Source of the DNA: Corynebacterium sp.
GTDB lineage: Bacteria; Actinomycetota; Actinomycetes; Mycobacteriales; Mycobacteriaceae
Assembly: GCF_030532965.1 (NCBI RefSeq)
Contig: NZ_JAUNKC010000026.1
Coordinates: 1-46,053 of the forward strand
Direction of reading: 5' to 3'
Length of the DNA stretch: 46,053 nt
The notes under the pieces were generated by a model. That model did no database searches and was not told the DNA's origin. It saw only the letters and a list, made by a program, of their open reading frames with translations. A program made the position numbers and the translations under genes. The stretch's first letter is position 1; each line of letters opens with the position of its first letter. Of the stretch, positions 1 to 8,843 are shown piece by piece.

Positions 1-637
1 CGGGTGTGTGCGGTAAAAGCAAAGGTAAAACCCCGATCACCACCCGTAAAGGCACACAGGCAGATACCCGACCAGACTTGGTTAACCGTAACTTCACAGC
101 CAGTTGCCCGAACTGTTTATGGGTTGCTGATATTTCCTATGTACGGACTAGGAAAGGGTTTGTGTACGCCGCTTTTGTCACCGATGTGTTTTCCCGCACG
201 ATTGTCGGCTGGGCTTTATCAGATTCACTGCGTACGCAGGCTTTGCCGCTGCAGGCTCTTGACCAGGCTATTGCTTTAGCGAAGGAAACTACTGGGCTGA
301 TTCACCATGCTGACCATGGCACACAGTACGTCAGTGTTGTTTACAATCAGCGGCTGAAAGAATCAGGGATTACCGCATCAACCGGCACAGTCTTAAGATT
401 CTTATGACAATGCCCTCGCGGAAAATGTCAACGGCTCTTTATAAAAATGAACTCATCAATGCCCACAGATGGGCTGATGCTGTAGAAGTCGAAATCGCCA
501 CGTTCCAATGGGTTACCTGGTGGAATGAAACCAGACTCCACGAAAACCTAGGCTACCGCACACCAGTCGAGGTCGAAGCGGAATATTGGATTACAAACCG
601 CCAACAAGAAATAATGGGAAACAAGGCAAATGCCTAG
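1..637 (+). pseudogene. IS3-family transposase (OrfB), frameshifted and cut by the window edge
   Basis: This is the C-terminal integrase half of an IS3-type OrfB (rve/DDE domain). The readable parts are VADISYVRTRKGFVYAA, IHHADHGTQYVS (second catalytic Asp region) and ITASTGTV, then, in other frames, DSYDNALAENVNG and YKNELINAHRW...RLHENLGYRTPVE. Two single-base insertions break it: TTAA at about 393-396, where three bases are expected before DSYDN, and an extra T in the TTT run at about 438-440 before YKNEL. The N-terminal part and any OrfA lie before the window. It cannot make a full transposase. The family assignment is secure; the exact IS group is not. Confidence 0.85.
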
Positions 638-645
638 GAACAAAA

Positions 646-659
646 CCCGGGGCAGTTCA
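646..659 (+). repeat. Probable right terminal end of the IS3 element
   Basis: The stretch CCCGGGGCAGTTCA follows the OrfB stop by a few bases and ends in CA, as IS3-family right ends do. The flavin-reductase similarity begins directly after it. The left end is outside the window, so the inverted-repeat pairing could not be checked. Confidence 0.5.
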
Positions 660-1129
660 AACCTTCCTCTTTATGACTTTGATTATGATGACCCATCCGT
701 CGTCGATAAGCCCACTCCAGCTCCGTATATAGATTTTCGGGAAGCCATCAAGAGCTGCGATGGAGTGTTATTCGTAACCAGTGAGAACAATCGCACTATT
801 CCTGTCTGTATGAAAACGCTGTGGATGTGGGTTCTAAACCAAATTCCGACGTGGCGTGGAAAAACAAGCCCGTAGGCATCATTTCGCATTCAGTCGGACG
901 CATGGTTGGATACTCAGCACAAAAGAACCTCCGATTGGCACTAAGCTACTTTGATATGCCGATTCTCGGACAACCTGAGGTTTTTCTTGGACGATCAGAC
1001 ACATTGATTGGAGCGGATAACAGAATTGAACCCGAAGACACTGTTGCGTTTCTCCGCGATTACATTGACCGTTTTATTTCGCTCGTGGCAGAAACCCTGA
1101 CGCGACACACCCGCTCCCACGAACTCTAA
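660..1129 (+). pseudogene. NADPH-dependent FMN reductase-like protein, truncated and frameshifted
   Basis: The remnant reads LPLYDFDYDD, then IKSCDGVLFVTSENNRTIP in one frame, and from about position 812 continues in another frame as DVGSKPNSDVAWKNKPVGI, GYSAQKNLRLAL and PEDTVAFLRDYIDRF. This order matches the C-terminal two thirds of flavodoxin-fold NADPH-dependent FMN reductases (PF03358). The first 40-50 residues, which carry the FMN phosphate loop, are missing and are replaced by the IS end. One base appears lost between about 803 and 815. The usual 'EYNRTIPG' is read as ENNRTIP. Inactive remnant; the insertion probably caused the truncation. Confidence 0.75.
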
Positions 1130-1348
1130 GAAATAAAACTTACAGGCAGCTTTTTGAACGCGGCAGCTTTTATCCGACCACTTATTACGTGGTTGGAGCG
1201 GTGCAAAGCCTGATTTCATCGCGTAGAGAGTGCCGGTTACGAGTCTGTAGGATGCGGTTATCCATGATGAATCGTGCCTTCTCGTGTAACAGCATGGAAT
1301 CCTTGCACTAATAGTAGGATTGGTAACTCCACGCCTGGAAGCGAGACC

Positions 1349-2266
1349 ATGATTATTAGTACCAGTGATGCCGTAGCAGGACTTCGCCTGTGGGGTCTTA
1401 CGGATACACCGATCCGTGAGCACAGTGGTCGTAACAAGCACACCTGGAAAGTAGGAGACACTCATTGGCTAACAGCAGATAGCGCGGCGGTCTCCGATTT
1501 GTGGTTTACCGTGGACGAACTTCTGCGCCAGAAAGAGTTGATGCATTTCCAGCTGCAAGTGCTGTTCCTGCAACCAGTGGTGGTCTCGCGCCGCGTTTCC
1601 GGGGATGCTTCTGGCGTCTGACCACTTTCTGTCGATGATGATATGCCTGTCGCCTCAAGTATTGAGGATTTGGAGTCAATAGCGGCAGGTCTAGCGCGAT
1701 TGCATGCGGTGATGGCACCACTGCCGCAGAAATTTGCTGTTCATGGCATATCTTTGCCAAGTGTTATTGAACACGCTCGCGATCTTGTCGGCAATGGTTT
1801 GCTGCCGTTCACCGAAAAAGAAACAGTGGTCATTTGCACGGGGTTTCGCCTGTTTCAGGAGGCGGGTTAGATAGAGGATCAGTACCAGGTGATCCATGGT
1901 GATCCTTCCTACCCGAATCTCCGGCTCGGCCAATCCCGTGAGCTTTGCGGTGTTATCGATTGGGAGAGCGTGCGCTGGGGTATTCCACTGCGTGACCTTG
2001 CCGTAGTTGGACAGTCCGTGTTGTATCGATCTGGATGGGGCGATGTTCGTGATGGCCTGAAGCGGCTGCTCGACGTGTATGGGCGGGCGGGTGGCCGCAC
2101 ATATTCGATACACCAGTTGCTCATAACTATCCTTAGCATCAAGTTCTGGAGTATTGAGAACCACGGCCAAGTACTACTTAATGGTGGAGGCGACGTTGAC
2201 CTGGTGCGCTCTCAGGCTGAAAAGATCGCCGCTGTGTGTCGGCTTCTCCAAGACGAACCTGTTTAA
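1349..2266 (+). pseudogene. Decayed APH-like phosphotransferase
   Basis: Fragments in order resemble the aminoglycoside/choline phosphotransferase fold (PF01636): an N-lobe piece with GLTDTPIREHSGRNKHTWKV, a middle piece IAAGLARLHAVMAPL, and the catalytic C-lobe VIHGDPSYPNLRL (Brenner-type HGD.xxxN) followed by GVIDWESVRWGIPLRDLA. The pieces share one frame but are cut by TGA at 1619-1621 and TAG at 1868-1870. The stretch 1540-1620 reads better in another frame (VPATSGGLAPRF..CFWRLTTF), so indels are present too. The natural substrate cannot be named. The 140 bases before it (1130-1273) hold nothing I can assign. Confidence 0.65.
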
Positions 2267-2368
2267 GCCGTATTGTCTCGGTGCCAGCCATTTCACTGCC
2301 TGTTGTTTTTATGGGCTTTTGCCGAACTATGTACGCTACTTTTCTTCTCGCGCTACTACCAGATCCGG

Positions 2369-3313
2369 TTAAGACGTGGACAATACTTCATCGTTGCTGA
2401 ATATGACGGGCTGGGAGTAATCGAGGTCGGTGCCGTCGTCGTAAAGCAAACGTAAATACGTGTTGAGCTGGTCATAATCGCGGAACTTCAACGCCTGATA
2501 CGGTTTGTCGAATGCGAGCTTTTCGACGAATAAAATGCCTTCCTCATGCGGCACCGCGACCCCAACATGGCCGATGAATAACTTCGCTTTTTCATCAAGC
2601 GTATCGTGCAAGAAAACACTCACGATCTTGACATTCGGATTCACAAACGAAATTCCCTTGCTGCGGAAAAACTTCTGGATATTCGCAACATGCTGATCGG
2701 AATCGCGCTCACTTGTAGTCTCAATCTGACTAAAAACCTGCTTGAAACCTGCCAACTCTTCCTCGGAAAACAGTGGGGTAGGCGCATGGGTGATGGCGTC
2801 CTCATCCAAGAAAAGAAGACCACTATCCGGCTCTGATTGCTGTGGATTGATGGTCACAAGATCTTCTGCAAGCAAGAACGTATTGATGCGGCAATTCGTG
2901 CCGATAAACTCCGGGAACTGCTTATCCCACAACACTGACATTGCGCCCAGGGCGTAGTCGGCGGAATACGGGCGGAAACCGCTCGGCAGCAACGAATTCT
3001 TAGCTACAGTGCCGTTATACAAATCGACCTGGGCAAAGAACCTATCGACGCTTTCGACGGGCACACCGGCCGCAATAAGCGCCGTGCGGACCTCGTTCTT
3101 GCTCTCCTCATCCACCAAATTGGTCACGGCCACATCTGCCAATTCCGGCGGTGTCAACGAATCAGTACCCGTTTCCGTGGTACTCGATTCGGCTGGTTCT
3201 GCTCGCTGCGACGTCGGATCGGCTGCCATCGGCGGTACCGTGCACGCTGCTAACCCCACCGCGACGGACACGGAAATGCCAACGAATACTACAGCGCTAC
3301 GAAGCTTAAACAT
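2369..3313 (-). CDS. Secreted lipoprotein, possibly DUF4300-like
   Basis: The 314-residue product begins with a positively charged, hydrophobic signal peptide ending in VGLAAC (lipobox, Cys about 24), so it should be lipid-anchored outside the membrane. A Thr/Ser/Glu-rich linker follows to about residue 55, then a globular domain that opens TNLVDEESKNEVRTALIAAG and continues VESVDRFFAQVDLYN. That opening recalls DUF4300 proteins of Gram-positive bacteria, but I hold this only weakly. It contains a conserved-looking FIGHVGVAVPHEEGILFVEK segment. It sits alone between the pseudogene region and tRNA-Glu. Function not recognised. Confidence 0.75.
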   Translation of the reverse strand: MFKLRSAVVFVGISVSVAVGLAACTVPPMAADPTSQRAEPAESSTTETGTDSLTPPELADVAVTNLVDEESKNEVRTALIAAGVPVESVDRFFAQVDLYNGTVAKNSLLPSGFRPYSADYALGAMSVLWDKQFPEFIGTNCRINTFLLAEDLVTINPQQSEPDSGLLFLDEDAITHAPTPLFSEEELAGFKQVFSQIETTSERDSDQHVANIQKFFRSKGISFVNPNVKIVSVFLHDTLDEKAKLFIGHVGVAVPHEEGILFVEKLAFDKPYQALKFRDYDQLNTYLRLLYDDGTDLDYSQPVIFSNDEVLSTS

Positions 3314-3445
3314 GGCGTTTATTCTAGCGGCATCGTGCGAGAATACCGCCGCTTATCGGCGCCCAACCGAAAGCGCCGTGAGCAGCTGATTTGTTCAAAA
3401 ATAAAAAGTTCGTGTACAGTACCGCTGGTACTAATCAAGTGCCAC

Positions 3446-3518
3446 GCCCCGTTCGTCTAGTGGCCTAGGACGCCGGCCTCTCACGCCGGTAACACGGGTT
3501 CGAATCCCGTACGGGGTA
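3446..3518 (+). tRNA. tRNA-Glu (CTC)
   Basis: A 73-base cloverleaf. Acceptor strand GCCCCGT pairs with ACGGGGT, with a G1-U72 pair as usual for actinobacterial tRNA-Glu. The anticodon stem CCGGC/GCCGG closes loop CTCTCAC, giving anticodon CTC. The T arm is CGGG-TTCGAAT-CCCG. The discriminator is A and CCA is not encoded. Confidence 0.95.
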
Positions 3519-3524
3519 CAAAAA

Positions 3525-3557
3525 TAATGCGCTATACCACACCGGTGTAGCGCATTA
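3525..3557 (+). terminator. Hairpin after tRNA-Glu
   Basis: TAATGCGCTA at 3525-3534 pairs perfectly with TAGCGCATTA at 3548-3557. The loop contains a second small palindrome, CACCGGTG. A short T-containing run (ATCTTTCC) follows. It probably ends the tRNA-Glu transcript. The 150 bases from here to the TetR gene end hold nothing else I can assign. Confidence 0.6.
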
Positions 3558-3710
3558 ATCTTTCCAAAAGAATATGTGAAACCAGATAAAACGAGGTTGC
3601 TGACTTCCATGTTGGTTACCTCATTTTGGTGTTTCCGGTGTTGTTGCGGTTTCGCCCTTTTTGATAGTCGCGAATTGGTTATGGATACTTCATTGGGGAG
3701 ATTGCCTGTT

Positions 3711-4250
3711 TTATTTGTCTTGCTCAGGAAACACCTCATTCAGTATCGCTCGAATGAGAAACATCATCGCCTCCATCGACAGGACGTTTTGTTTGTCGAG
3801 GATGCTAATGGCGTCGAGAAGTTCGTAAAGGACATCGTTGCTGATGTCGGGCGTGATTATCTTTTTGTTGCGCCACTCGTCTACTTGTGCGGCGTCGATA
3901 AAGAAGCTGTTGCATTCGGTATCTTCGCGTATTTTTGCCCCAGGGTTATCGCTGAACCATTCCGCGAGGATCTTATCGTTGTGGACGGCGGCGTTGATGC
4001 GTTCAAGGAAGGTCATCAATGCTGCTTTGGGGTCCGACCAGTCGATGTTGGCTAGTAGTTGCTGGCGTTGCTGCGCGTTCGTTTCTTTGTAAACCTCCCG
4101 GAAAAGCTCATATTTGGAATTACAGTGTAGATAGACGCTTCCCACTGCAATGCCTGCCCGTTTTGCGATGGTGGCGATGCTGGTTGCTTTATATCCGTTA
4201 GCGGCGAATTCCTCGCGGGCGGCGGTAAGAAGTGTAGGGGGGAGATTCAT
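3711..4250 (-). CDS. TetR/AcrR-family transcriptional regulator
   Basis: I start at the ATG at 4250 (MNLPPTLL), because the upstream in-frame extension runs across the operator-like repeat. This gives 179 residues. The N-terminal helix-turn-helix is clear: AAREEFAANGYKATSIATIA, then KRAGIAVGSVYLHCNSKYEL, the standard TetR signature with a strong recognition helix. The C-terminal ligand domain is unassigned. The gene faces the cytochrome-b5-like gene across a 111-base gap carrying three ATTCAGT half-sites, so it probably represses itself and that neighbour. The effector is unknown. Confidence 0.88.
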   Translation of the reverse strand: MNLPPTLLTAAREEFAANGYKATSIATIAKRAGIAVGSVYLHCNSKYELFREVYKETNAQQRQQLLANIDWSDPKAALMTFLERINAAVHNDKILAEWFSDNPGAKIREDTECNSFFIDAAQVDEWRNKKIITPDISNDVLYELLDAISILDKQNVLSMEAMMFLIRAILNEVFPEQDK

Positions 4251-4292
4251 GGTGTTGATATTACCCTTGCCGATTGAATATCGAAAGAGTAT

Positions 4293-4330
4293 ATTCAGTA
4301 CTGAATGAATGGTGTAGATATTCATTCAGT
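4293..4330. promoter_or_regulatory. Probable TetR operator: three ATTCAGT half-sites
   Basis: ATTCAGTACTGAAT at 4293-4306 is a perfect 14-base palindrome. Overlapping it, ACTGAATGAAT at 4300-4310 is the exact inverted copy of ATTCATTCAGT at 4320-4330 (9-base spacer). The word ATTCAGT thus occurs at 4293, 4300 (inverted) and 4324, all between the divergent TetR and b5-like starts. The arrangement fits an autoregulated TetR site; the binding itself is inferred. Confidence 0.65.
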
Positions 4331-4361
4331 AACGAGTGATTGTATCTTGGAAGGAGTTAAC

Positions 4362-4754
4362 ATGCCGCGCACGATTGTTATTGGCCTAATTGTCGCTTTA
4401 GCTTTAGCGGCAGTTGTGTGCATTGCATACTTTGTGCTCGCACCGACGCAGGCGGGAAATGTCGAAAAATTTGACCGCACGTTTAGTGTGTCAGAAACAA
4501 CGTTGATTGAATTGCGGACTGTTACGCGAGAAGAATTAGAAAAAGCCGATGGGAAAGATGGTCGGCCCGCATACATTGCGATTGACGGCGTGGTGTACGA
4601 CGTAAGTTCCGTGGAGAGCTGGGCTGGAGGGGTGCATCACAATGTGCTGGCTGGCCGGGATCTTACCGATGAATTTCTTAAATCGGGTCACGGCGTGGGG
4701 CACTTGCAGAAACTCGCCGTGGTGGGCGGTTTGGAGGGTGCGTCAGAGCACTAA
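4362..4754 (+). CDS. Membrane-anchored cytochrome b5-like heme/steroid-binding domain protein
   Basis: The start is ATG 4362, preceded by GGAAGGAG; the longer frame would run through the operator. The 130-residue protein has one N-terminal membrane segment (about residues 4-28, VIGLIVALALAAVVCIAYFV) and then a compact domain. RTVTREELEKADGKDGRPAY, IAIDGVVYDVSSVESWAGG, VHHNVLAGRDLTDEF and VGHLQKLAVVGGL follow the cytochrome b5 plan (PF00173), in which the usual HPGG ligand motif is here GGVHH. The distal His is probably HGVGH. It is likely anchored with the domain outside. The TetR gene opposite suggests inducible expression. Ligand unknown. Confidence 0.78.
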   Translation: MPRTIVIGLIVALALAAVVCIAYFVLAPTQAGNVEKFDRTFSVSETTLIELRTVTREELEKADGKDGRPAYIAIDGVVYDVSSVESWAGGVHHNVLAGRDLTDEFLKSGHGVGHLQKLAVVGGLEGASEH

Positions 4755-4756
4755 AC

Positions 4757-4800
4757 CGGTTTCTGGTCGGACGAGAAATCGCGGTGCCGACCAGAAACCG
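4757..4800. terminator. 14-bp perfect inverted repeat between convergent genes
   Basis: CGGTTTCTGGTCGG (4757-4770) pairs perfectly with CCGACCAGAAACCG (4787-4800), starting right after the b5-like stop codon. There is no T-run, so it would be a stem-only terminator. It lies between genes that converge (4754 and 4841). The 11-base repeat word CGTCGAAAAGC lies 25 bases downstream at 4825. Confidence 0.6.
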
Positions 4801-4840
4801 TTCGCTGGGAGGTCGACGGGGGAGCGTCGAAAAGCGAATG

Positions 4841-5035
4841 CTACATCTCTTTAACGGTTGGCGGCACGGTAGGCCGGGTATAGGTTGGTTCTGGCGCGGT
4901 GGTCGGGGTGGTGTCGGGTTTGGGCGAGGTATTGAGCCCGAAAATCAGCCCGAGGATGACCGCTATAGCTGCAAAAACGCCGCCGATTGCGCCAAGGAGT
5001 GTTTGCCAATTGGGAATAAAGGTGCTGATGTTCAT
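4841..5035 (-). CDS. Small single-pass membrane protein
   Basis: The 64-residue product has a hydrophobic stretch LLGAIGGVFAAIAVILGLIF (about residues 13-32) and a Pro/Thr-rich tail (TTPTTAPEPTYTRPTVPP) that should face outward or lie in the cell wall. An AAAGGA ribosome site precedes the ATG at 5035. No family recognised. Its layout (short N-terminus, one membrane segment, exposed tail) resembles that of the gene at 5402 on the other strand, but there is no clear sequence similarity. Small corynebacterial membrane proteins are often missed, so I rate it likely real. Confidence 0.6.
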   Translation of the reverse strand: MNISTFIPNWQTLLGAIGGVFAAIAVILGLIFGLNTSPKPDTTPTTAPEPTYTRPTVPPTVKEM

Positions 5036-5401
5036 CTGTGTTCCTTTTGTTAATTTGAATTTTGCGCGATTGGTTTTGCGGAATCGAAAAATCAGGTGTG
5101 GTGATTAATGCAAATTCGTTAAAAACTAGCCCCAATCTATCATCTGTACATGCTGCATTTTGGTTATCGCCCTAATGGGGGTAAGGGACAAATGTGCAGG
5201 TTAGGGGTGCGTGTGAAGTGGTGATAGGGATCCGATAGGTTTTCGATGGGAATTTTCCTGATTTTCAATTAATAAACGCTTTATTTGTGATATATTCCGT
5301 TTGAGAGTCCGGCTAAATGAATGTCTTCCGAGCTCCCACGTTTCAAGCAGGGGTGACCTGCGCGATTTCATCATCTTTCTAAGTTTTAAAGGATTCGTTC
5401 T
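5036..5401. other. 365-base intergenic region between divergent small membrane-protein genes
   Basis: No open frame is convincing here. The part from about 5260 to 5300 is AT-rich (ATTAATAAACGCTTTATTTG, then TGATATATTCCG), a plausible promoter for the gene at 5402. AAAGGA lies 9 bases before its ATG. I see no RNA gene or strong repeat. Confidence 0.4.
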
Positions 5402-5857
5402 ATGTCGAATTTGGTGACGGAATTCCGTATTCTTGGCCCACGCCTCGGTGGCTTCATTTTGTCGGTTTTATTGTCGCTGGCGGTTCTGATCGGCTCGATC
5501 GTGGGTTCGTTGCATTCCTCCGGCGGTGGTAATGGCAGTAGCGAAATCCCGAAGAAGCCGGAGCCAGAGTTTCACGTTGAATGCCTGCCTGGGGTGCAGC
5601 TGATGTATGTGACTATTCCAAATTTGGGTGTGACTGGCTTGGAAGAGGAGAAGTTTAAGGATCGCTGGGAGGGTGAAATCAATGGTATCCCGCTCGGAAC
5701 GATCCAAGCCGGTGATAAGGGTGCCCCGAATGCGGTTGCCTTCGTTGCTGACGGCAAGCGTGAGTACAAGTTCAGTGGAAAGTACAAGGTCGACGACGTA
5801 ACCTACTCGTTCTGGGGTAACGGGACGCTGGCCTCGGCTTGTAAGCCATCCCGTTAA
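5402..5857 (+). CDS. Membrane-anchored protein of unknown function
   Basis: 151 residues: a short cytoplasmic start (MSNLVTEFRILGPRLGG), one membrane segment FILSVLLSLAVLIGSIVGSL, a Gly/Ser linker, and an exposed domain of about 100 residues with two Cys (VECLPG near residue 60 and LASACKPSR at the end) that could form a disulfide. AAAGGATTCGTTCT precedes the ATG, and a terminator follows. I do not recognise the family. It appears to be transcribed alone. Confidence 0.7.
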   Translation: MSNLVTEFRILGPRLGGFILSVLLSLAVLIGSIVGSLHSSGGGNGSSEIPKKPEPEFHVECLPGVQLMYVTIPNLGVTGLEEEKFKDRWEGEINGIPLGTIQAGDKGAPNAVAFVADGKREYKFSGKYKVDDVTYSFWGNGTLASACKPSR

Positions 5858-5869
5858 GAATCCGTTGTG

Positions 5870-5896
5870 CCGCTGGTCTTAAGGCCGGCGGTTTTT
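5870..5896 (+). terminator. Rho-independent terminator
   Basis: CCGCTGG (5870-5876) pairs with CCGGCGG (5885-5891, one G-U), followed by TTTTT. It closes the gene ending at 5857. The repeat word GCTTTTCGACG follows at 5909. Confidence 0.75.
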
Positions 5897-5997
5897 CGTT
5901 ATGTCCTCGCTTTTCGACGTGTGCACGTTGTCGCGGCGTGAGGTTTTAGGATAGTAACAACGTTTTCTTCGGCGAGAAAGGTTGGGGATAAAAAATC

Positions 5998-6561
5998 ATG
6001 GTTGAGGCAATGAGCGATCGACTATTTCGAGCGATTAATCTGGCAGCTGTTGCGCATGATGGGCAGAATCGCAAAGGGAGTGCGGTGCCGTATTTTAGTC
6101 ATATATGTGGGGTGTTATGTGTATTGGCGCAGCTTAGCGCCGATGAAGATGTGCTTGTCGCAGGCGTATTACATGATGTGATTGAGGATGCGCCGGAAAT
6201 AACCTCCTTAGCCGAGATTGAGGCGGAGTTTGGGGGGCGGGTGGCTCAGCTGGTTGCGGCGGTAACGAAGGACGATGCGCTTGCTGATTGGCAGGATCGC
6301 GCCGATGCGTATATCGCCAAGATCGACGAGTCCGGCAACGACGTGGCGCGTATCGTCTTAGCGGATAAGCTACACAATATACGCTCGATTCTGACCGACC
6401 ATGCAGAACATGGGGATCGGTTGTGGGATCGGTTCAATAGCACCAAACAGCAACAGCAATGGTGGTACGCGGAAGTGCTCCGTGTGTTGACAAGGAAACT
6501 AGATCCACATCCGATATTGGGAGAGTATGAACGTCTGGTGGCGCAGCTGCAAGAAATCTAA
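5998..6561 (+). CDS. HD-domain hydrolase of the SpoT/MESH1 type
   Basis: The 187-residue protein has the layout of small (p)ppGpp hydrolases: AINLAAVAHDGQNRKGS (first His region, residues 13-29), PYFSHICGV, then the HD pair in VLHDVIEDA (about residue 60) and the distal Asp in LADKLHNIRSI (about residue 120). These supply the metal ligands of an HD phosphohydrolase. It lacks synthetase and TGS domains, so it matches stand-alone SpoT/MESH1-like enzymes rather than Rel. The substrate is inferred. ATG 6010 (MSDRLF) is an alternative start. Its stop overlaps the convergent ltbR stop by four bases. Confidence 0.8.
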   Translation: MVEAMSDRLFRAINLAAVAHDGQNRKGSAVPYFSHICGVLCVLAQLSADEDVLVAGVLHDVIEDAPEITSLAEIEAEFGGRVAQLVAAVTKDDALADWQDRADAYIAKIDESGNDVARIVLADKLHNIRSILTDHAEHGDRLWDRFNSTKQQQQWWYAEVLRVLTRKLDPHPILGEYERLVAQLQEI

Positions 6562-7280
6562 AGTAACGCAGATAGAGCTTGCGCGGCTTTAATAAGCTCC
6601 GGGGCCCATTTCGACGGGGCCGGACGTAACCGTTCAGCGGGACCGGAGATAGATAAGGCCGCGACGAATAGCCCCTCGGCGTCGAAAATCGGGGCGGTAA
6701 TGGAGGCTAACCCCACCTCGCGTTCAGAAATGGATTCCGCCCAGCCCTGATCCCGCACGTGTTCTAAATCTTTGACGGTGAATTGCGGATTCTGGGACAG
6801 GATACTATCGCGCAAGGCAGGGGAGGAATGGGCTAGAAATACCTTCGCCGCGCTTCCGGCGTTGAGCGGAAGGCGGGTGCCCACCGGGACGGTGTTTTGC
6901 AAACCGGTGGCCGGTTCCTGGGCGGCGATACACACCCGAGTGGCGCCAGCTAATTGGTAGAGTTGGATGGATTCGCCGGTTGTGTCCATCAATTGGGTCA
7001 TGATCGGCGTGGCTGCGTCGACAAGCGAAGTGTTAGCGCCGGATCCCAGGCTGGTTAAAACGGCGCCGATTGTCCACTTCCCATCATGGGTGCGGCTGAG
7101 GATCTGGTGGGTTTCTAATGCGGTGGCTAGCCGGTGCGCGGTGGCGCGGGGTAGCTCGGTTGCAGCGCACAACTCGGCAAGTGAGCGCGGCTGTTCTGCT
7201 ACGGCGAGGAGGATTGATACCGCTCGGTCGAGGACCTTGATCCCGCTTGAGGGTGCCGGTTCGTTTTCGGTTTGTCTCAT
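6558..7280 (-). CDS. ltbR: IclR-family regulator, LtbR-like
   Basis: 240 residues. The N-terminal winged helix carries VLDRAVSILLAVAEQPRSLA then ELCAATELPRATAHRLATAL; the C-terminal IclR effector domain ends LRPAPSKWAPELIKAAQAL. It stands divergent from leuC with an 81-base gap. In Corynebacterium glutamicum the IclR gene in this exact position is LtbR, a repressor of leucine (leuB, leuCD) and tryptophan biosynthesis genes. Position and family make that name very likely here. The protein should bind the inverted repeat in the shared upstream region. Confidence 0.9.
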   Translation of the reverse strand: MRQTENEPAPSSGIKVLDRAVSILLAVAEQPRSLAELCAATELPRATAHRLATALETHQILSRTHDGKWTIGAVLTSLGSGANTSLVDAATPIMTQLMDTTGESIQLYQLAGATRVCIAAQEPATGLQNTVPVGTRLPLNAGSAAKVFLAHSSPALRDSILSQNPQFTVKDLEHVRDQGWAESISEREVGLASITAPIFDAEGLFVAALSISGPAERLRPAPSKWAPELIKAAQALSALL

Positions 7281-7320
7281 GTTATGATACTACCATCCCA
7301 ATTGGTGGGACAAAAGATAG
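7281..7320. promoter_or_regulatory. Probable ltbR/leuC shared promoter and operator
   Basis: Directly upstream of ltbR is TATGATAC (7283-7290) and the inverted repeat TCCCA-ATTGG-TGGGA (7296-7310). The repeat lies between the divergent ltbR and leuC starts, where an LtbR site is expected from C. glutamicum. The TATGAT could serve as a -10 box for leuC. Binding is inferred. Confidence 0.5.
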
Positions 7321-7361
7321 GTATCGACAACCCTTAACCGTCAAAGTAGGTGACGTACTCC

Positions 7362-8816
7362 ATGACCAGCCCCGTGGATACAAAAACAAAGCTCACGTTG
7401 GCCGAAAAAGTGTGGCGCGACCACGTAGTTTCAAAAGGCAACGGTGATGAGCCGGATCTGATCTTCATCGATCTGCAATTACTGCACGAAGTAACCAGCC
7501 CCCAAGCGTTCGACGGACTCCGGCTTGCTGGGCGCACGTTACGCCACCCAGAATTGCACCTGGCTACCGAAGATCACAATGTACCCACGGAAGGCATCAA
7601 ACAAGGCAATCTTTTAGAGATTAAAGACGCGGTGTCCCGCACCCAGGTGGAGACCCTGCGCAAAAACTGCGAAGAGTTTGGTGTGCGCCTGCACCCCATG
7701 GGCGACATTAACCAAGGCATCGTCCACCAAGTCGGACCGCAATTAGGCGCTACCCAACCCGGAATGACCATCGTATGCGGCGACAGCCACACCTCCACCC
7801 ACGGCGCATTCGGCGCTATGGCGTTTGGTATCGGCACCTCTGAAGTGGAACACGTCATGGCGACCCAAACCCTGTCGCTTAAGCCATTTAAAACGATGGC
7901 GATCAACGTCACCGGCGAGCTGCAACCGGGTGTTTCGGCGAAAGACCTCATCTTGGCTATCATCGCGAAGATCGGCACCGGCGGCGGTCAAGGCCACGTT
8001 ATTGAATACCGGGGCGAGGCCATTGAAAAGCTCAGCATGGAAGCGCGGATGACAATCTGCAATATGTCCATTGAAGCTGGTGCCCGGGCGGGCATGATCG
8101 CGCCTGATCAAACCACCTTTGACTACATCAAAGGCCGCGAAATGGCCCCGAAAGGCGAGGACTGGGATAAGGCCGTTGAATACTGGAAAACTCTGCCTAC
8201 CGACGAAGGGGCAGAATTCGACGCCGTCATCGAGATTGACGGTTCTGCACTGACCCCGTTTGTTACGTGGGGAACTAACCCGGGTCAAGGCTTGCCGCTT
8301 TCTGCTACCGTGCCGTCACCGGAGGACTTCACCAACGACAACGATAAGCTTGCTGCCGAAAAAGCCCTCAAATACATGGACCTCACCCCAGGTACCCCGC
8401 TGCGCGAGATCAAGATCGACACGGTTTTCCTCGGCTCCTGCACCAATGCCCGGATGGAGGATCTACGCACCGCAGCTGAGATTCTCAAAGGCCGTAAAGT
8501 GGCCGATTCTGTGCGAATGATGGTTGTCCCCTCCACCGCGCTGGTCAAGCAGCTAGCGGAAGAAGAAGGCCTCGACCAGATCTTCAAAGACGCTGGTGCG
8601 GACTGGCGTAGCGCAGGTTGCTCCATGTGTCTTGGCATGAATCCTGACCAATTGCAGCCCGGCGAACGATCCGCTTCCACCTCGAACCGTAACTTTGAAG
8701 GGCGGCAAGGCCCGGGCGGCCGTACACACCTGGTTAGCCCTGAGGTCGCAGCCGCAACCGCTGTACTGGGAACCCTGGCGTCACCTGCCGATCTGCCCGA
8801 ACTCGTCACCGTCTAA
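7362..8816 (+). CDS. leuC: 3-isopropylmalate dehydratase large subunit
   Basis: Catalyses, with LeuD, the isomerisation of 2-isopropylmalate to 3-isopropylmalate in leucine synthesis (cytoplasm). The start [20 protein letters not shown] matches the C. glutamicum LeuC start; a GTG 12 bases earlier is less likely because AGTAGG lies just before ATG 7362. The 484-residue length is normal for actinobacteria. [4Fe-4S] cluster Cys are visible in GSCTNAR (about residue 359) and [11 protein letters not shown] (about 420 and 423). [13 protein letters not shown] and [12 protein letters not shown] are aconitase-family signatures. It forms an operon with leuD, 27 bases on. Confidence 0.98.
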   Translation: MTSPVDTKTKLTLAEKVWRDHVVSKGNGDEPDLIFIDLQLLHEVTSPQAFDGLRLAGRTLRHPELHLATEDHNVPTEGIKQGNLLEIKDAVSRTQVETLRKNCEEFGVRLHPMGDINQGIVHQVGPQLGATQPGMTIVCGDSHTSTHGAFGAMAFGIGTSEVEHVMATQTLSLKPFKTMAINVTGELQPGVSAKDLILAIIAKIGTGGGQGHVIEYRGEAIEKLSMEARMTICNMSIEAGARAGMIAPDQTTFDYIKGREMAPKGEDWDKAVEYWKTLPTDEGAEFDAVIEIDGSALTPFVTWGTNPGQGLPLSATVPSPEDFTNDNDKLAAEKALKYMDLTPGTPLREIKIDTVFLGSCTNARMEDLRTAAEILKGRKVADSVRMMVVPSTALVKQLAEEEGLDQIFKDAGADWRSAGCSMCLGMNPDQLQPGERSASTSNRNFEGRQGPGGRTHLVSPEVAAATAVLGTLASPADLPELVTV

Positions 8817-8843
8817 CCGCACCATCAAGGAAGATTTTAAACA

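Noticed and set aside
7281..7361. Leucine attenuator leader peptide before leuC
   Set aside because: The 81-base gap has no Leu-codon run or terminator pair; control by LtbR explains it better.
7743..8288. Minus-strand frames inside leuC
   Set aside because: Shadows of a certain gene with strong codon periodicity.
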